From: Bog-950 sp035299425
GTDB lineage: Bacteria; Bacteroidota; Bacteroidia; Chitinophagales; LD1
Length of the DNA stretch: 64,000 nt
NCBI GenBank assembly: GCA_035299425.1
Contig: DATGWP010000239.1
Coordinates: 1-64,000, forward strand
Direction of reading: 5' to 3'
Position numbers and translations under genes: made by a program. The notes below the pieces were generated by a model. The model was not told where the DNA came from and searched no databases. It was given only the letters and a program-made list of their open reading frames with translations. Positions 7,488-17,536 of this stretch are shown here, piece after piece (within the stretch, counting starts at the first letter, position 1; each line of letters starts with the position of its first letter).

Positions 7488-10004
7488 TCAATAATCGTAA
7501 ATATGTTCAACGGTAGTTTTAGTATCCTTGCAGTGGTGTATAAATGGCAGTAGCTGGCTAACCGGTAGCAGGTATAGCTGGCGCTGAATGCTGCTATTGG
7601 TAACTATGGCCGAGGTATAAAGTAATTCGGTGCCGGGGAAAACGATAGCCTGGCCTTGATTAACTATAACAGATACGGTGATGGTGTGATTACCGCCTAT
7701 TTCTTCAATCGCTATTTGCTTATCGGCTAATTGTGGTATGGTTTCATTAAATACATCCCATCTGCCAATGGCGAGTATCTTTCTATCGCCTTGTTGTTTT
7801 ACAATTTTTAGGTGCGCGGTTTGTGCCACGGAATCCTGCAAGGAGGCGAGGACATAAATATCTGTAACCGGTGGCTCGTAGCTATGTTTTGCGCCCCACT
7901 CAATTACGCGCGAGTAAAATGCTTTGAAGGAAAATTCGAGGGTAAAGAAAAGGGTGCGTTCCCACTTACGTAGAAAACCGCCACCGGAAGTGTCTGAAAC
8001 GGCCCATACTTTTTTAACCCAGGGCAGAAATTTGAACTCATACCAGGGCTGGTGATAAATAACATCGCTGTAAGCGCGCTGGGCTTGTATGATTATTTTT
8101 TCCTGCGAGGAAATGTTTTTAGTAGCAAAGAGGTTGAAAAACCTACCTACCGTATTTTCGTACAAAGACTTTATGCAGTATTCTACGGTTACACTTACGC
8201 CAATAATCTTCAACATGGTTTTGTATTCCTTGTTTTCAGGATATGCTTTAGATGTGAGTTTAAGCGAACGGTCGTAGAGTTTCCAGTATTCGTTAACAGA
8301 GGCATAGAAAGGAAAGGCCGAAGGGTTTTTGCCGCTTTCTAAATAGTCGGCATATTCCTTAGGGTTAAATACCAAATACCACTCGGGCACGGTAAGCAAG
8401 GTTTGTTCTTCGGGGCGGAAATAGCCTTTTATATTGTTTCTTTCATGTTCAATACTGCCCCTCATGCCGGGGTTGTACTTATCCAATAGTTTATTGGTAA
8501 ACCGGTGGTTGGGGTCAACTCTTTTCTTTACTTCAAAATATTTGTCGGCGTTTGGATAACCTTTTTCAAATTGGGCTACGGTGGCATGCGGCTGATAGGG
8601 CAAATACCAGGTGCCCTGCTCGCTGATAACGGCATCGGTCATTTCCTGTGTCCACTGCTTTACTTTTTCTTTTGCTTTGGCATCGGTGCCTTGCTGGTAG
8701 TATATTACATAGGCAAAAACCTCGCGGGGCGCCCACGATAGATAAGATTCTGTATCGGGCAAGGCGTGGCGCAACGATACGTTAACTACGTTTACACGAT
8801 AGCGGTTGAAGATGTCGCGCATTTTAGGTGTAAAGGAGTTTATGTTCTGAACCGGAATAAAATACTCCTGCAATACGTAGGTTTTGTCGCCGCTATTAAT
8901 GGGTTCCAGTTGGCGGACATCGTAGCTGGCTTCGTAATTGCGCCATAGTACTTTGTGCTGGCTGTAGTAAAAAGGATCGACCAAGCACTTGCGGAACCAT
9001 TTGCCGAACCTGCCCCAGGAAACTATTTTAACCAACTTTGATTCGAGCCAGTACCTGCCATCTCCCAAATTAATTCGCGCGGTATCGGTTACGGGGTTGT
9101 TGGTTACGCTCCACGAAATACTGTTTATTTCATCGTAGTGCGGTGGATAGAGGTCTCCATTTTGAAAGATGACGTTTGCGCTGTCCCGTATTTGCCGGTT
9201 AAAGTAAGTGTAGTAATCTTCTGCTTTTACTATTTCGCATTTGCGCTGCACTTTTACATTATCGGCTAGCTGCAATGTGGCCTCAACAATTACGCCTATG
9301 CCCCCATAGCCGCCGATAGCGGCGTTAAACAGGTCGCTGTTAGTTTCGCGGTTGGCTGTAACTACCTCGCCCGATGCAAGCACTAATTTGATTTGCTGTA
9401 CAGATGAAATAACCGGCCCATGGCCAATATACCTGCCGTGGCAGTTGACAGATATAGCCCCGCCTACGGTAAAATCGGCATACGTCTGCATGATTTTTAC
9501 CGATAAATTATAAGGATCGATAGCGCGCTGAATATCGCGCCACCTGATGCCCGGCTGAACGGTGATTTGTTTGCTGACGGTATCCAACGAAATTATTTTG
9601 TTGAATTGGGTCATATCAAAATGCAGGCTATGCTCGAAGGCGGTTTGCCCGCCCATGCTAAATTTGCCACCGCCTATAGATATGGGCCCGGTGGAGGTTT
9701 TGATGGCTTCTGCTATTTCTTCTACGGTGCGCGGTTGCATAATACTATCTACCTGTATAGAATTGAGGCGGGTAATATCGTTGATGTGCCGGTTGGTTAA
9801 AGTTTTGTTGAATTCACTATCGCCGGCAGTTTTAATAACCACCACCATGCAAAAAACAAACAGCAGCAAGCCATAAAAAACAACAGCTAATGGTTTTTTG
9901 CTGTGAATGAATGTAAGCGCTGCTTTTAGAAAGCGCGCTACACGGTTTGCAACAAATAATAGCAAGGTTAAAACTGACCGAAGTAGGGAGCGGACTTTTT
10001 TCAT
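7488..10004 (-). CDS. Membrane-anchored FAD-binding (PCMH-type) oxidoreductase with extra C-terminal domain
   Basis: The protein has 838 residues. A basic N-terminus leads into a transmembrane helix (about residues 38-60). A PCMH-type FAD-binding domain follows (about 85-270), with the flavin loops 'ISIGGGKFSMGGQ', 'VGGAISVNCHGRYIGHG' and 'GGYGGIGVIVEATL', then a substrate part ending near 'NPGMRGS' (about 540). The loop has Lys-Phe where aldonolactone oxidases have His-Ser, so the flavin is probably not covalently bound there. The last ~290 residues ('LLTVPEWYLVFNPKEYADYL' onward) are a domain I cannot name. The gene ends an operon with the methyltransferase upstream (23-base gap). The substrate is unknown. 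It converges on the kinase remnant, with no clear terminator between them. Confidence 0.8.
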   Translation of the reverse strand: MKKVRSLLRSVLTLLLFVANRVARFLKAALTFIHSKKPLAVVFYGLLLFVFCMVVVIKTAGDSEFNKTLTNRHINDITRLNSIQVDSIMQPRTVEEIAEAIKTSTGPISIGGGKFSMGGQTAFEHSLHFDMTQFNKIISLDTVSKQITVQPGIRWRDIQRAIDPYNLSVKIMQTYADFTVGGAISVNCHGRYIGHGPVISSVQQIKLVLASGEVVTANRETNSDLFNAAIGGYGGIGVIVEATLQLADNVKVQRKCEIVKAEDYYTYFNRQIRDSANVIFQNGDLYPPHYDEINSISWSVTNNPVTDTARINLGDGRYWLESKLVKIVSWGRFGKWFRKCLVDPFYYSQHKVLWRNYEASYDVRQLEPINSGDKTYVLQEYFIPVQNINSFTPKMRDIFNRYRVNVVNVSLRHALPDTESYLSWAPREVFAYVIYYQQGTDAKAKEKVKQWTQEMTDAVISEQGTWYLPYQPHATVAQFEKGYPNADKYFEVKKRVDPNHRFTNKLLDKYNPGMRGSIEHERNNIKGYFRPEEQTLLTVPEWYLVFNPKEYADYLESGKNPSAFPFYASVNEYWKLYDRSLKLTSKAYPENKEYKTMLKIIGVSVTVEYCIKSLYENTVGRFFNLFATKNISSQEKIIIQAQRAYSDVIYHQPWYEFKFLPWVKKVWAVSDTSGGGFLRKWERTLFFTLEFSFKAFYSRVIEWGAKHSYEPPVTDIYVLASLQDSVAQTAHLKIVKQQGDRKILAIGRWDVFNETIPQLADKQIAIEEIGGNHTITVSVIVNQGQAIVFPGTELLYTSAIVTNSSIQRQLYLLPVSQLLPFIHHCKDTKTTVEHIYDY

Positions 10005-10027
10005 TAGTGGGGTGGGGGAGTAGCCGG

Positions 10028-10969
10028 TTAAACTTTAGTAAATAGCATTAAGGCATTTTTGGTAGGGTCGCCTTGCTGAAACAGGGTGCGTTTGTCAAAT
10101 TTAAACCCGAGGTTTTCTACAAAGCCGCAAATAAAGTTCAGCGAATAAAAGTTCCGTATTTCGCTTTGGTTATACTCCCACGTTTCTTTTGTGCCAAGGT
10201 TGAATACATCGTGCGCAAGAGCTACTAAGGTTTTTTGATCTTCCGTATCGCAATCGTGGTCGCGCAGTATTAATTTTCCGCCCGGCCTGAGTGTGTCGCG
10301 AACAGAAGAAATAAAAGGTGTGCGAAGATCAAGGGGGCAATGGTGGAAGCCAATGTAAACGGTTACAAGATCAAGGCTTTCTTTGGGTATAATATCGGCA
10401 TACTTTGTTTTGTAGGATGCCAAAGGAATGTATTTAGCACCTATAGATATCTGGCCGCGGTCGAACATTTCTGTAATGGCATAGCCCGGCTCTTTACCAT
10501 CGGCATAATACCTGTTGCCGGTAATGTTTACTTTTTCTTCCAGGTAATCTAAATATCTGCCTGAAGAGCCTATCTCTAAATAGCCGTTGTAGGTTCCACC
10601 CTGGCCTAAAAGGATAAGGGTTTCCCTCGCCATTTCGTCTTTCTGTTTTAGCAGTGCGGGTATCTGATAACGAAAAGTGGAAAACGCAGGTGATACTTTA
10701 TGTAAGCTGGACTGGACTTCGAGATAGACTTGTTGGTCATCGGCTGACTTATGCGATGCATCATCTATCAGTTTATGCATATCCTGCTCAGGGTATAGCG
10801 TGAATACATTTTTAAGGAACCCGAAAAAATTATTCTTCAATTGGCTGTTGGAGTAAATATGCCTGAAATTGCTACGGGCTGTGGTAAATGCATTTGCTGC
10901 GCCGAATGAAAAAGCGCGGGCAGCGGCGGCAACCAATAATATTGTTTTTATAAAGTCACTTCTACGCAT
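10028..10969 (-). CDS. SAM-dependent methyltransferase-like protein with a signal peptide
   Basis: The protein has 313 residues. The N-terminus 'MRRSDFIKTILLVAAAARAF' is a signal peptide with a twin-arginine-like start, although the spacing to Phe is one residue longer than the classical Tat motif. Class I methyltransferase features follow: 'YLEIGSSGRYLDYLE' (motif I, about residues 130-145), 'LDLVTVYIGFHHC' (motif IV region) and 'RDTLRPGGKLILRDHD' (the post-IV 'LRPGG' loop). A leader on a methyltransferase is odd, because SAM is cytoplasmic; it may be a membrane anchor. The next gene is a membrane-anchored FAD oxidoreductase, so the two probably modify the same lipid or envelope compound. 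The substrate is unknown. Confidence 0.75.
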   Translation of the reverse strand: MRRSDFIKTILLVAAAARAFSFGAANAFTTARSNFRHIYSNSQLKNNFFGFLKNVFTLYPEQDMHKLIDDASHKSADDQQVYLEVQSSLHKVSPAFSTFRYQIPALLKQKDEMARETLILLGQGGTYNGYLEIGSSGRYLDYLEEKVNITGNRYYADGKEPGYAITEMFDRGQISIGAKYIPLASYKTKYADIIPKESLDLVTVYIGFHHCPLDLRTPFISSVRDTLRPGGKLILRDHDCDTEDQKTLVALAHDVFNLGTKETWEYNQSEIRNFYSLNFICGFVENLGFKFDKRTLFQQGDPTKNALMLFTKV

Positions 10970-11573
10970 AGCAGTTTTTTACTGAACCATTTTTATCCTT
11001 TAGACTGGCTTAAAGATAAATGTAATAATAAACTTATAGCAATGTGCCTGATGCAGGCAGCCGCTTTGTTTAAGTGCGGAAAGTAGACATTGCGGGTTGC
11101 AAGGTGGCAGAGATATACTAGTAGTGTAGCCTTCAAGGTCGACTTATCGAACTTTTATAGTGACATTCAATTGGTTAGTTTTTATCAAAGCAACTTCACT
11201 TGACAATATGCTGCGACCTGCCTTTGGACTTCATAAAGCATTCACACCTTAGCTTCTTCTGTAAATCAATTAAGCAAAATAGATAGGGCAAATAGCAATA
11301 AATTATTACGCCCTCTTACAACTATATACCAACCTAAAGCATCAGATTTATTTAAGAGTAAAAGCACATTGATTTAACCTTATACAATCAGGCAGTAGAT
11401 GTTTTTGGATAGTAGACCACATATTCCGTTACAGCAGGTAGCTACACTAATAAAAAGGCTATTCGCAACAAACAACGTATTGGTAAAAAGAGCCGCTGCC
11501 CTTTCATTTAACATTATGCCAGCTTGCTGTTTTTTTATATGTGCTGCGCTTAATAATACTTTATCAATCAATA
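10970..11573. other. Intergenic region between two divergent units
   Basis: About 600 bases without a supportable gene. It holds one partial copy of the island repeat (11126-11188). The remaining sequence is AT-rich with no open frame that looks real. It presumably contains the promoters of the methyltransferase operon (minus) and the first island adhesin (plus). Confidence 0.6.
11126..11188 (+). repeat. Island repeat, copy A (partial)
   Basis: Contains gtagccttcaaggtcgactt followed by atcgaac and a diverged tail. It shares the 'tagcc...aaggtcga-ctta-tcgaac' core with copies B and C but lacks the GCGGAATTC hairpin. It marks the left limit of the repeat-bounded island. Confidence 0.75.
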
Positions 11574-11599
11574 AAAGCCCGGAATGTTTTCGGGCTTTT
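11573..11599 (+). terminator. Terminator-like hairpin upstream of the island adhesin operon
   Basis: aaaagcccg / cgggctttt stem with a short loop and a T-rich end. It lies just before the 11623 start, so it would end a transcript coming from the left. No gene for it is visible; it may belong to a small RNA or act as an insulator. It is symmetric enough to work on both strands. Confidence 0.5.
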
Positions 11600-11622
11600 G
11601 CATTTTAAATACGGCAATTGTT

Positions 11623-14600
11623 ATGAATTTTAGAAAAATAGAAATAGTACGCTTAATATTTACTCTGCTGGCAATAAGCCCGCTGGTTACACCTGTTACG
11701 GCTCAGGTGGTAATTAATGAGGTAATGCATTACCCATCTACGGCACAAGGCATAGTAGCCAGTGGAACGGAGTATGTAGAATTGTTTAACACTAATCCCT
11801 GCCAGGCTGTAGATATAAGTTGTTTTATATTAGGGTGTGCAGATAACGATGGAGGTATTGTAAACAATGCCGGTAGTATTGTTATTCCATTTGGTACAGT
11901 GATCCCTCCTTATGGTCATTACGTAATCGGAACTTCGTCCTCATCTGCTAACCCCGCATCTGTTGATTTTAAAACTAATACTAACACGGGTAATTATTGT
12001 ACGGTTGGTAATTTTGTATTGGCCAATGGCGATGGCTGGGTAGCGCTATACAACGCAAGCGGCATACCGGTAGATGCATTGTACTGGACTGTTAGTGCAG
12101 GTGAAGCAAATAAGGTAGGTACCGATACTGACTTTGACGACAACCCCTGTACACCCCCTACTGTAGCTAACTGTGTGGCTATATCAACCACCTTGCCTTC
12201 GGCAAAGCAGATATTTCAGAACTACCCCTCAGCAATTAGTTATATAGGCCAATATGTAAATGCTAATACTATTAGTAGAATACCCGATGGCGGTACCTGG
12301 ACACGCGTTGTTGCCCCATCTATAAACGATGCCACAGTGGGTAACTGTAACGGAGGTACTTGCCTTACCCCAAGCGGCATAACATTTACAGCAACCAAAG
12401 TTAACCCTACCTGTGCTGGCAGCAATGGTAGTATTACAATAAGTGTTACCCCGGCTGGCAACGCAACCTATAACTGGAGCGCCAATGCAAACACCGGCAA
12501 TGCAGCCACTGCATCTAACCTTAATACGGGCACCTATTCTGTTACCATTACACAAAACGGTTGCACCAAAGACACCTCCATAACTCTTACCGCCCCTTCA
12601 AATCTTGCTTTAGTTATCAGCAACCCGGTAAACCCCACTTGCGCAGGTAATGATGGTTCATTAACTGTAGCGCTTTCAGGAGGCAGCGGTCCATACACTA
12701 TCACGGTAGATACAGGTAGTTCATCGTACAATTTTACAAGCCCTGTTGCTGGTCAAATCAATCAGGGCAACCTGCCAGCCGGCACTATCAGCATCAGCGT
12801 TATAGACGGTAGTGGCTGTACCGCCAGTGCCAGCACAACACTTACTGCACCGGCCAACTGTTGTAACCTGTCGCTATCGGCGGCTGTGGTACAACCTACC
12901 TGTGGCCAAAGTAACGGAAGTATTTCTGTTACTCCACAGAGCGGCTCAAGCAGCTACAGCTACAATTGGGCTGGCGGGCAAAGTACAAATGCGGTAACCG
13001 GTGTGGCCGCTGGCATTTACCAACTAACCTTAACCGATAACAGCACAGCCAACTGTTTTATAGATACATCTTTTACGCTAAACTCTAATAGCTCGTTAAC
13101 AATAACTATCAGTAATGTGGTAAACCCTACCTGTGCCGGCAACAATGGTTCATTAACTGTAGCGCTTTCAGGAGGCAGCGGGCCATACACAATTACGGTT
13201 GATACTGGCAGCGCATCGTATAATTTTACCAGCCCGGTAGCAGGCCAGGTTAATCAGGGCAACCTGCCAGCCGGCACTATCAGCATTAACGTTGTAGATG
13301 GTGGGGGCTGTACTGCCAGTGCCAGCACAACTCTTACTGCTCCGGCCAACTGTTGTACATTTACCGTATCTGCCAATAGTACACAACCGGGCTGCGGTAC
13401 AGCAAACGGCAGTATAAGCCTTACAGTAAGTGGCGGCTCTGGCAATTACGCGTATAGCTGGAGCAATGGGCAAAGCACAGCTTCACTATCTGCCCTGCAG
13501 GCAGGTACATACCAGGTTACCATTACCGATAATGCTTTTGCCGGTTGCACACGCGATACGTTGTTTACACTATCCAACCCCAACAGCCCTGCTATTAACA
13601 CACTAAACCTGGTGCAGGAAACTTGTCAGGGCACCAGCGATGGTAGTATAACAATAGTTGCTTCGGGTGGTTCTGGCTCACTATCTTATCAATGGAGTGC
13701 TAACGCTGCTACCGGTAACTTGGCCACGGCTGCTAACCTTACCGCCGGCCAGTACTATTTTACAGTTACCGATGCTGCCAATTGCCAAACCAGTGGCAGT
13801 GCAACTATACAAAGTGGTATTTGCTGTAATCTGCAAATTGCTGTAAACGCAACGCCTACTACCTGCGGGTTCAGCAATGGAGATATATCTGTACAGGCTA
13901 TTAACGGCAGCACACCTTATAACTATGCACTTAAACCCGGCCCACTGCAACCCAATAGCTTCTTTGATCAGCTACCAGCGGGCTCTTATGAAGTACTGGT
14001 AGTTGACAACAACGGCTGTGCAGATTCTGTCAGTATAACAGTAGCTGGCAGCACCAATACGCTTGCTATAGCGTTTACTACAACCGGTGTATCGTGCAAT
14101 GGTGGTGCAGATGGCACAGTAGCCAGTACTGTTACTGGAGGCAGTCCGCTTTATAGCTATGCCTGGAGCAACGGAAGTACCAACAGTACTATTAGCGCAG
14201 TTTCGGCAGGGCAGTACATTGTTAGTGTAACAGATAACGATGGGTGTAGTGTAACAGGCACAGCAGCTGTTTCGCAACCAGCACCGCTTGTTGTTACGCT
14301 TGGTAATGATACGTCTATCTGCACAGGCAACCAGTTGAATATTGAAGCGCCTGCAGGCTATCAGGCATATAGTTGGAGTAATGGTGAAACCGGCAACCAG
14401 ATACAGGTAAGCACAACAGGCCTGTACACCCTAACCATTACCAATAGCAACAACTGTTCTGCATCTGCTTCTGTAAACATTAATGTGGCTATACCTGTAA
14501 AACCGGACTTAGGTAGCGATATAAGTGTAATCGAAGGGGAAAGTACTTTGCTATCGGCAACCAACATATCTGGCGCAAATGGAACCTACCTTTGGGCTCC

Positions 14601-15009
14601 TGCACAAACATTAAGCTGTAGTAACTGCAGTGCGCCAGTAGCTACACCAGCTACAAATACATTTTACACACTACTGTATATAGATGGCAATAATTGTACA
14701 ACCGGCGATACCATACTGGTTAATGTAACGCCGGTTGGTAGTGTATTTTATCCTACAGCATTCAGCCCCAATGGAGATGGCAATAATGATACCTACCGTG
14801 TACTGGGTGCCAGCCCAAAATTTTTCAGGTTGAAAATTTTTAACCGCTGGGGCGAACTGGTATTTGAAAGCAGTAACATAAACGATGAATGGGATGGTAT
14901 CTATAAAGGGTTACCGCAACCTATGGCTGTATATGTTTATTCATCCACAGTAACCCTTCAAAACAACCAAACCCGCGACTATAAAGGAAGCATAACATTA
15001 TTACGATGA
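11623..15009 (+). CDS. Giant surface protein: lamin-tail domain, SprB-like repeats, type B T9SS C-terminus
   Basis: The start at 11623 gives a clean signal peptide ('MNFRKIEIVRLIFTLLAISP'); an ATG at 11584 lies inside a terminator hairpin. Of 1128 residues, about 25-170 form a lamin-tail domain ('VVINEVMHYPS', 'EYVELFNTN'). Eight SprB-like beta repeats follow, each opening with a 'PTC.G..G' motif. After an Ig-like module comes the gliding-motility C-terminal domain ('FYPTAFSPNGDGNNDTYRV', 'KIFNRWGELVFES'), the type B sorting signal of T9SS. It is therefore a surface protein, probably for adhesion or gliding. Its stop overlaps the next start (ATGA), making an adhesin operon that also includes the helical protein at 17537. 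Confidence 0.9.
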   Translation: MNFRKIEIVRLIFTLLAISPLVTPVTAQVVINEVMHYPSTAQGIVASGTEYVELFNTNPCQAVDISCFILGCADNDGGIVNNAGSIVIPFGTVIPPYGHYVIGTSSSSANPASVDFKTNTNTGNYCTVGNFVLANGDGWVALYNASGIPVDALYWTVSAGEANKVGTDTDFDDNPCTPPTVANCVAISTTLPSAKQIFQNYPSAISYIGQYVNANTISRIPDGGTWTRVVAPSINDATVGNCNGGTCLTPSGITFTATKVNPTCAGSNGSITISVTPAGNATYNWSANANTGNAATASNLNTGTYSVTITQNGCTKDTSITLTAPSNLALVISNPVNPTCAGNDGSLTVALSGGSGPYTITVDTGSSSYNFTSPVAGQINQGNLPAGTISISVIDGSGCTASASTTLTAPANCCNLSLSAAVVQPTCGQSNGSISVTPQSGSSSYSYNWAGGQSTNAVTGVAAGIYQLTLTDNSTANCFIDTSFTLNSNSSLTITISNVVNPTCAGNNGSLTVALSGGSGPYTITVDTGSASYNFTSPVAGQVNQGNLPAGTISINVVDGGGCTASASTTLTAPANCCTFTVSANSTQPGCGTANGSISLTVSGGSGNYAYSWSNGQSTASLSALQAGTYQVTITDNAFAGCTRDTLFTLSNPNSPAINTLNLVQETCQGTSDGSITIVASGGSGSLSYQWSANAATGNLATAANLTAGQYYFTVTDAANCQTSGSATIQSGICCNLQIAVNATPTTCGFSNGDISVQAINGSTPYNYALKPGPLQPNSFFDQLPAGSYEVLVVDNNGCADSVSITVAGSTNTLAIAFTTTGVSCNGGADGTVASTVTGGSPLYSYAWSNGSTNSTISAVSAGQYIVSVTDNDGCSVTGTAAVSQPAPLVVTLGNDTSICTGNQLNIEAPAGYQAYSWSNGETGNQIQVSTTGLYTLTITNSNNCSASASVNINVAIPVKPDLGSDISVIEGESTLLSATNISGANGTYLWAPAQTLSCSNCSAPVATPATNTFYTLLYIDGNNCTTGDTILVNVTPVGSVFYPTAFSPNGDGNNDTYRVLGASPKFFRLKIFNRWGELVFESSNINDEWDGIYKGLPQPMAVYVYSSTVTLQNNQTRDYKGSITLLR
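12630..13352 (+). repeat. Internal 492-nt-spaced direct duplication in the SprB-like gene
   Basis: About 230 bases from 12630 recur almost unchanged from 13122 (492 bases, 164 codons apart), with shared stretches such as tcattaactgtagcgctttc and gggcaacctgccagccggca. One whole repeat-plus-linker unit was duplicated recently. Confidence 0.85.
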
Positions 15010-17534
15010 AAACTATATATATGAAAAATTACCGCCAATCAGTACTAACCTTGTTTGTTCTGTTGCTATTTGTAATTAGCAATGGCCAGATACTTACCGA
15101 AAGTTTCGATTCAACATCGTTTCCACCCGCAGGCTGGAGCAATGTACGCATTGCTGGTTTTGCATCGCCGGGCACATGGCTGAGAGTTGCTGCAGGTACT
15201 AACCCTACCTGCACACCGCACTCTGGCGCAGCTATGGCTTATTTTAATTCATATAGCTGGAGCGGTGGAAACGCTTCTGACTTAGCTACACCTACTCTTG
15301 ATTTTTCATCGGGCACATTTGCAGTATCGTTCTGGATGTATCGCGATGGAGGACAAACTTCAAAGTACGATAGTGTGGCAGTATATGTAAATACAACAGT
15401 TTCATCTGCAGGTGGCACGCGTATAGGCCTGGTAAACAGAGCTGGTAATCTTTCCCCTGCAGTGCAGGCCGACGGCTGGTACCAATATACGTTCAACATA
15501 CCGGCATCATATAGCACGGCAACTAATCATATCATATTTAAAGCAACATCCGATTTCGGCAACCGGATGTATATAGATGATGTTACAGTGTACTTGTTTA
15601 CCCCACCCACAGATGTGGACTCTGTAACTGCTACCAGCCAGCAGGTATGTACAGGCAGCCAGCTTACCTTACACGCCAATGGTATTGATGGTGCCGTATA
15701 CTGGTATGCCGATTCGTGCGGTGGCACCAGTATTGCTACCGGCGATGGCATTACAGTTTCGCCCTCACAAAACACCACTTACTTTGCCCGTAATTTTAAC
15801 AATAATCTGTTTAGCATTAACTGTGCATCGGTTAGCATAACTGTAAACCCGGTGTATAATACCGTGGTATACGATACCATATGTGCCGGGCAAAGCTACT
15901 TACTACACGGAGGCCAACACGCAGATACAACAGGAACGTATAGTATTAACCAGCTAAGTGCCGCTGGCTGCGATAGTAACACTACAGTATACCTTACTGT
16001 ACGTCCTGCAACCTATGGGGCATTGCAGCTAACAGGTTGCGCCGGCAATACTATTACCTATAACAATAAATCATATACGTCGGCAGGGGTGTTTGCCGAT
16101 ACGCTTGTTAATTACTATGGCTGCGATAGCATTGTAACACTCACAATAGCATTTACACCAGCCATTACTACCAACGTCCAGCAAACTATCTGCTTTGGCG
16201 ATACATTCCTGTTTAATGGCAATGTTTATTTTGAAAACGGCACCTATTATGATACACTAACAGCAGCAAATGGCTGCGATAGCATACTAACCATAACCAT
16301 AACACAGTTACCTCTGGCAACAGGTAGTATTGCACTTAGCAGTTGCTTTGGCGGTTCGGTAGAATATAACGGAGAATTTTACTCCTCTACAGGCACTTAC
16401 ACCGACACGCTTACTGCCACTACCGGTTGCGATAGTATTGTAACTATACAAGTGGCAATTAATGCGCCGCTGGCTTCGGCTGTTAACTTTACTATCTGCA
16501 ATAATGATTCGGTGTTGTATAGCAATAACTATTATTACACAGCGGGCACATTTTACGATACCCTTACAGCACAAAGCGGTTGCGATAGTTTTGTAACCAT
16601 TATTATTACACAGCTTCAGGTTCTCTCATCCACTGTAAATTTTGCCTTATGCCAGGGCAGCAGTATTGAGTATAATGAACGGGTATATTCCATAGCAGGT
16701 ACCTACACTGATACTTTAACAGCTACAAGTGGCTGCGACAGCATAGTTGCTATACAAATTGATGCATTGCCGGCAAACTCGTCAAACGTCAACCTTAGTA
16801 TCTGCCCGGGCGATTCGATAGTTTACAACAACATAACCTATACTACAGCAGGCAGCTATACAGATACCCTTGCAGCTGCTACCGGCTGCGATAGTGTGCT
16901 ATACATTAACGTAAATACACTGCCACTAATAACCAGTACGGTTAATATTACTATATGCCCCGGCGACAGCGCCTTTTATAATGGTAGTTATTACTACGCT
17001 GCCGGCACGTATACCGACACACTTTCCAGTATTTACGGCTGCGACAGTATTAGCCTGATAAATATATCTACCTATAATGTAGACACCCCTGTGGTGACGC
17101 AAAACGGTCAGGTACTGGAAACCGGTATTTACAACTCATACCAATGGCTTAAAGACAATAGCCCTATATCAAATGCTAATGGGCAAACCTACGCTGTAGC
17201 ACAAAACGGCAACTACGCTGTTTTAACCACCGATGAAAACGGTTGTACTGCTATATCGCAGGCTGTTAATGTAACCGGTACGGATATACAATATAGTGCG
17301 GATAGCCGTATTACATTGTACCCTAACCCCGCAAACACTACCCTATACTTTAAAGGGCTTAAAATTAACTGCACCTACAATGTTATGATTTATAACCCCA
17401 TTGGGCTGTTAGTTACTAATAGCTACCTAACAGCAAGTAACGGTTTAGATGTAAGCGGTTTGCCATCAGGTGTGTATACTCTTTCTTTGCAAAGCGGATT
17501 GGAGGTTGTACATTACACTTTTATAAAACAGTAG
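15006..17534 (+). CDS. T9SS-secreted adhesin with 'GCDS' tandem repeats
   Basis: The protein has 842 residues. A signal peptide (start at 15006, or at the second ATG at 15021) precedes a lectin/MAM-like jelly-roll domain (about residues 30-200: 'ESFDSTSFPPAGWSNV', 'DLATPTLDFSSGTFAVSFWM', 'MYIDDVTVY'). An Ig-like domain follows ('YWYADSCGGTS'), then eight repeats of about 47 residues, each with 'ICPGDS.YN' and 'TYTDTL....GCDSI' motifs. The C-terminus ('ITLYPNPANTTLYF' to 'YTFIKQ') is a type A T9SS sorting domain. The first domain resembles the cleaved-adhesin family. The gene overlaps its upstream partner by four bases and is followed two bases later by the helical protein gene, so all three are probably co-transcribed. 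Confidence 0.88.
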   Translation: MKTIYMKNYRQSVLTLFVLLLFVISNGQILTESFDSTSFPPAGWSNVRIAGFASPGTWLRVAAGTNPTCTPHSGAAMAYFNSYSWSGGNASDLATPTLDFSSGTFAVSFWMYRDGGQTSKYDSVAVYVNTTVSSAGGTRIGLVNRAGNLSPAVQADGWYQYTFNIPASYSTATNHIIFKATSDFGNRMYIDDVTVYLFTPPTDVDSVTATSQQVCTGSQLTLHANGIDGAVYWYADSCGGTSIATGDGITVSPSQNTTYFARNFNNNLFSINCASVSITVNPVYNTVVYDTICAGQSYLLHGGQHADTTGTYSINQLSAAGCDSNTTVYLTVRPATYGALQLTGCAGNTITYNNKSYTSAGVFADTLVNYYGCDSIVTLTIAFTPAITTNVQQTICFGDTFLFNGNVYFENGTYYDTLTAANGCDSILTITITQLPLATGSIALSSCFGGSVEYNGEFYSSTGTYTDTLTATTGCDSIVTIQVAINAPLASAVNFTICNNDSVLYSNNYYYTAGTFYDTLTAQSGCDSFVTIIITQLQVLSSTVNFALCQGSSIEYNERVYSIAGTYTDTLTATSGCDSIVAIQIDALPANSSNVNLSICPGDSIVYNNITYTTAGSYTDTLAAATGCDSVLYINVNTLPLITSTVNITICPGDSAFYNGSYYYAAGTYTDTLSSIYGCDSISLINISTYNVDTPVVTQNGQVLETGIYNSYQWLKDNSPISNANGQTYAVAQNGNYAVLTTDENGCTAISQAVNVTGTDIQYSADSRITLYPNPANTTLYFKGLKINCTYNVMIYNPIGLLVTNSYLTASNGLDVSGLPSGVYTLSLQSGLEVVHYTFIKQ

Positions 17535-17536
17535 TA

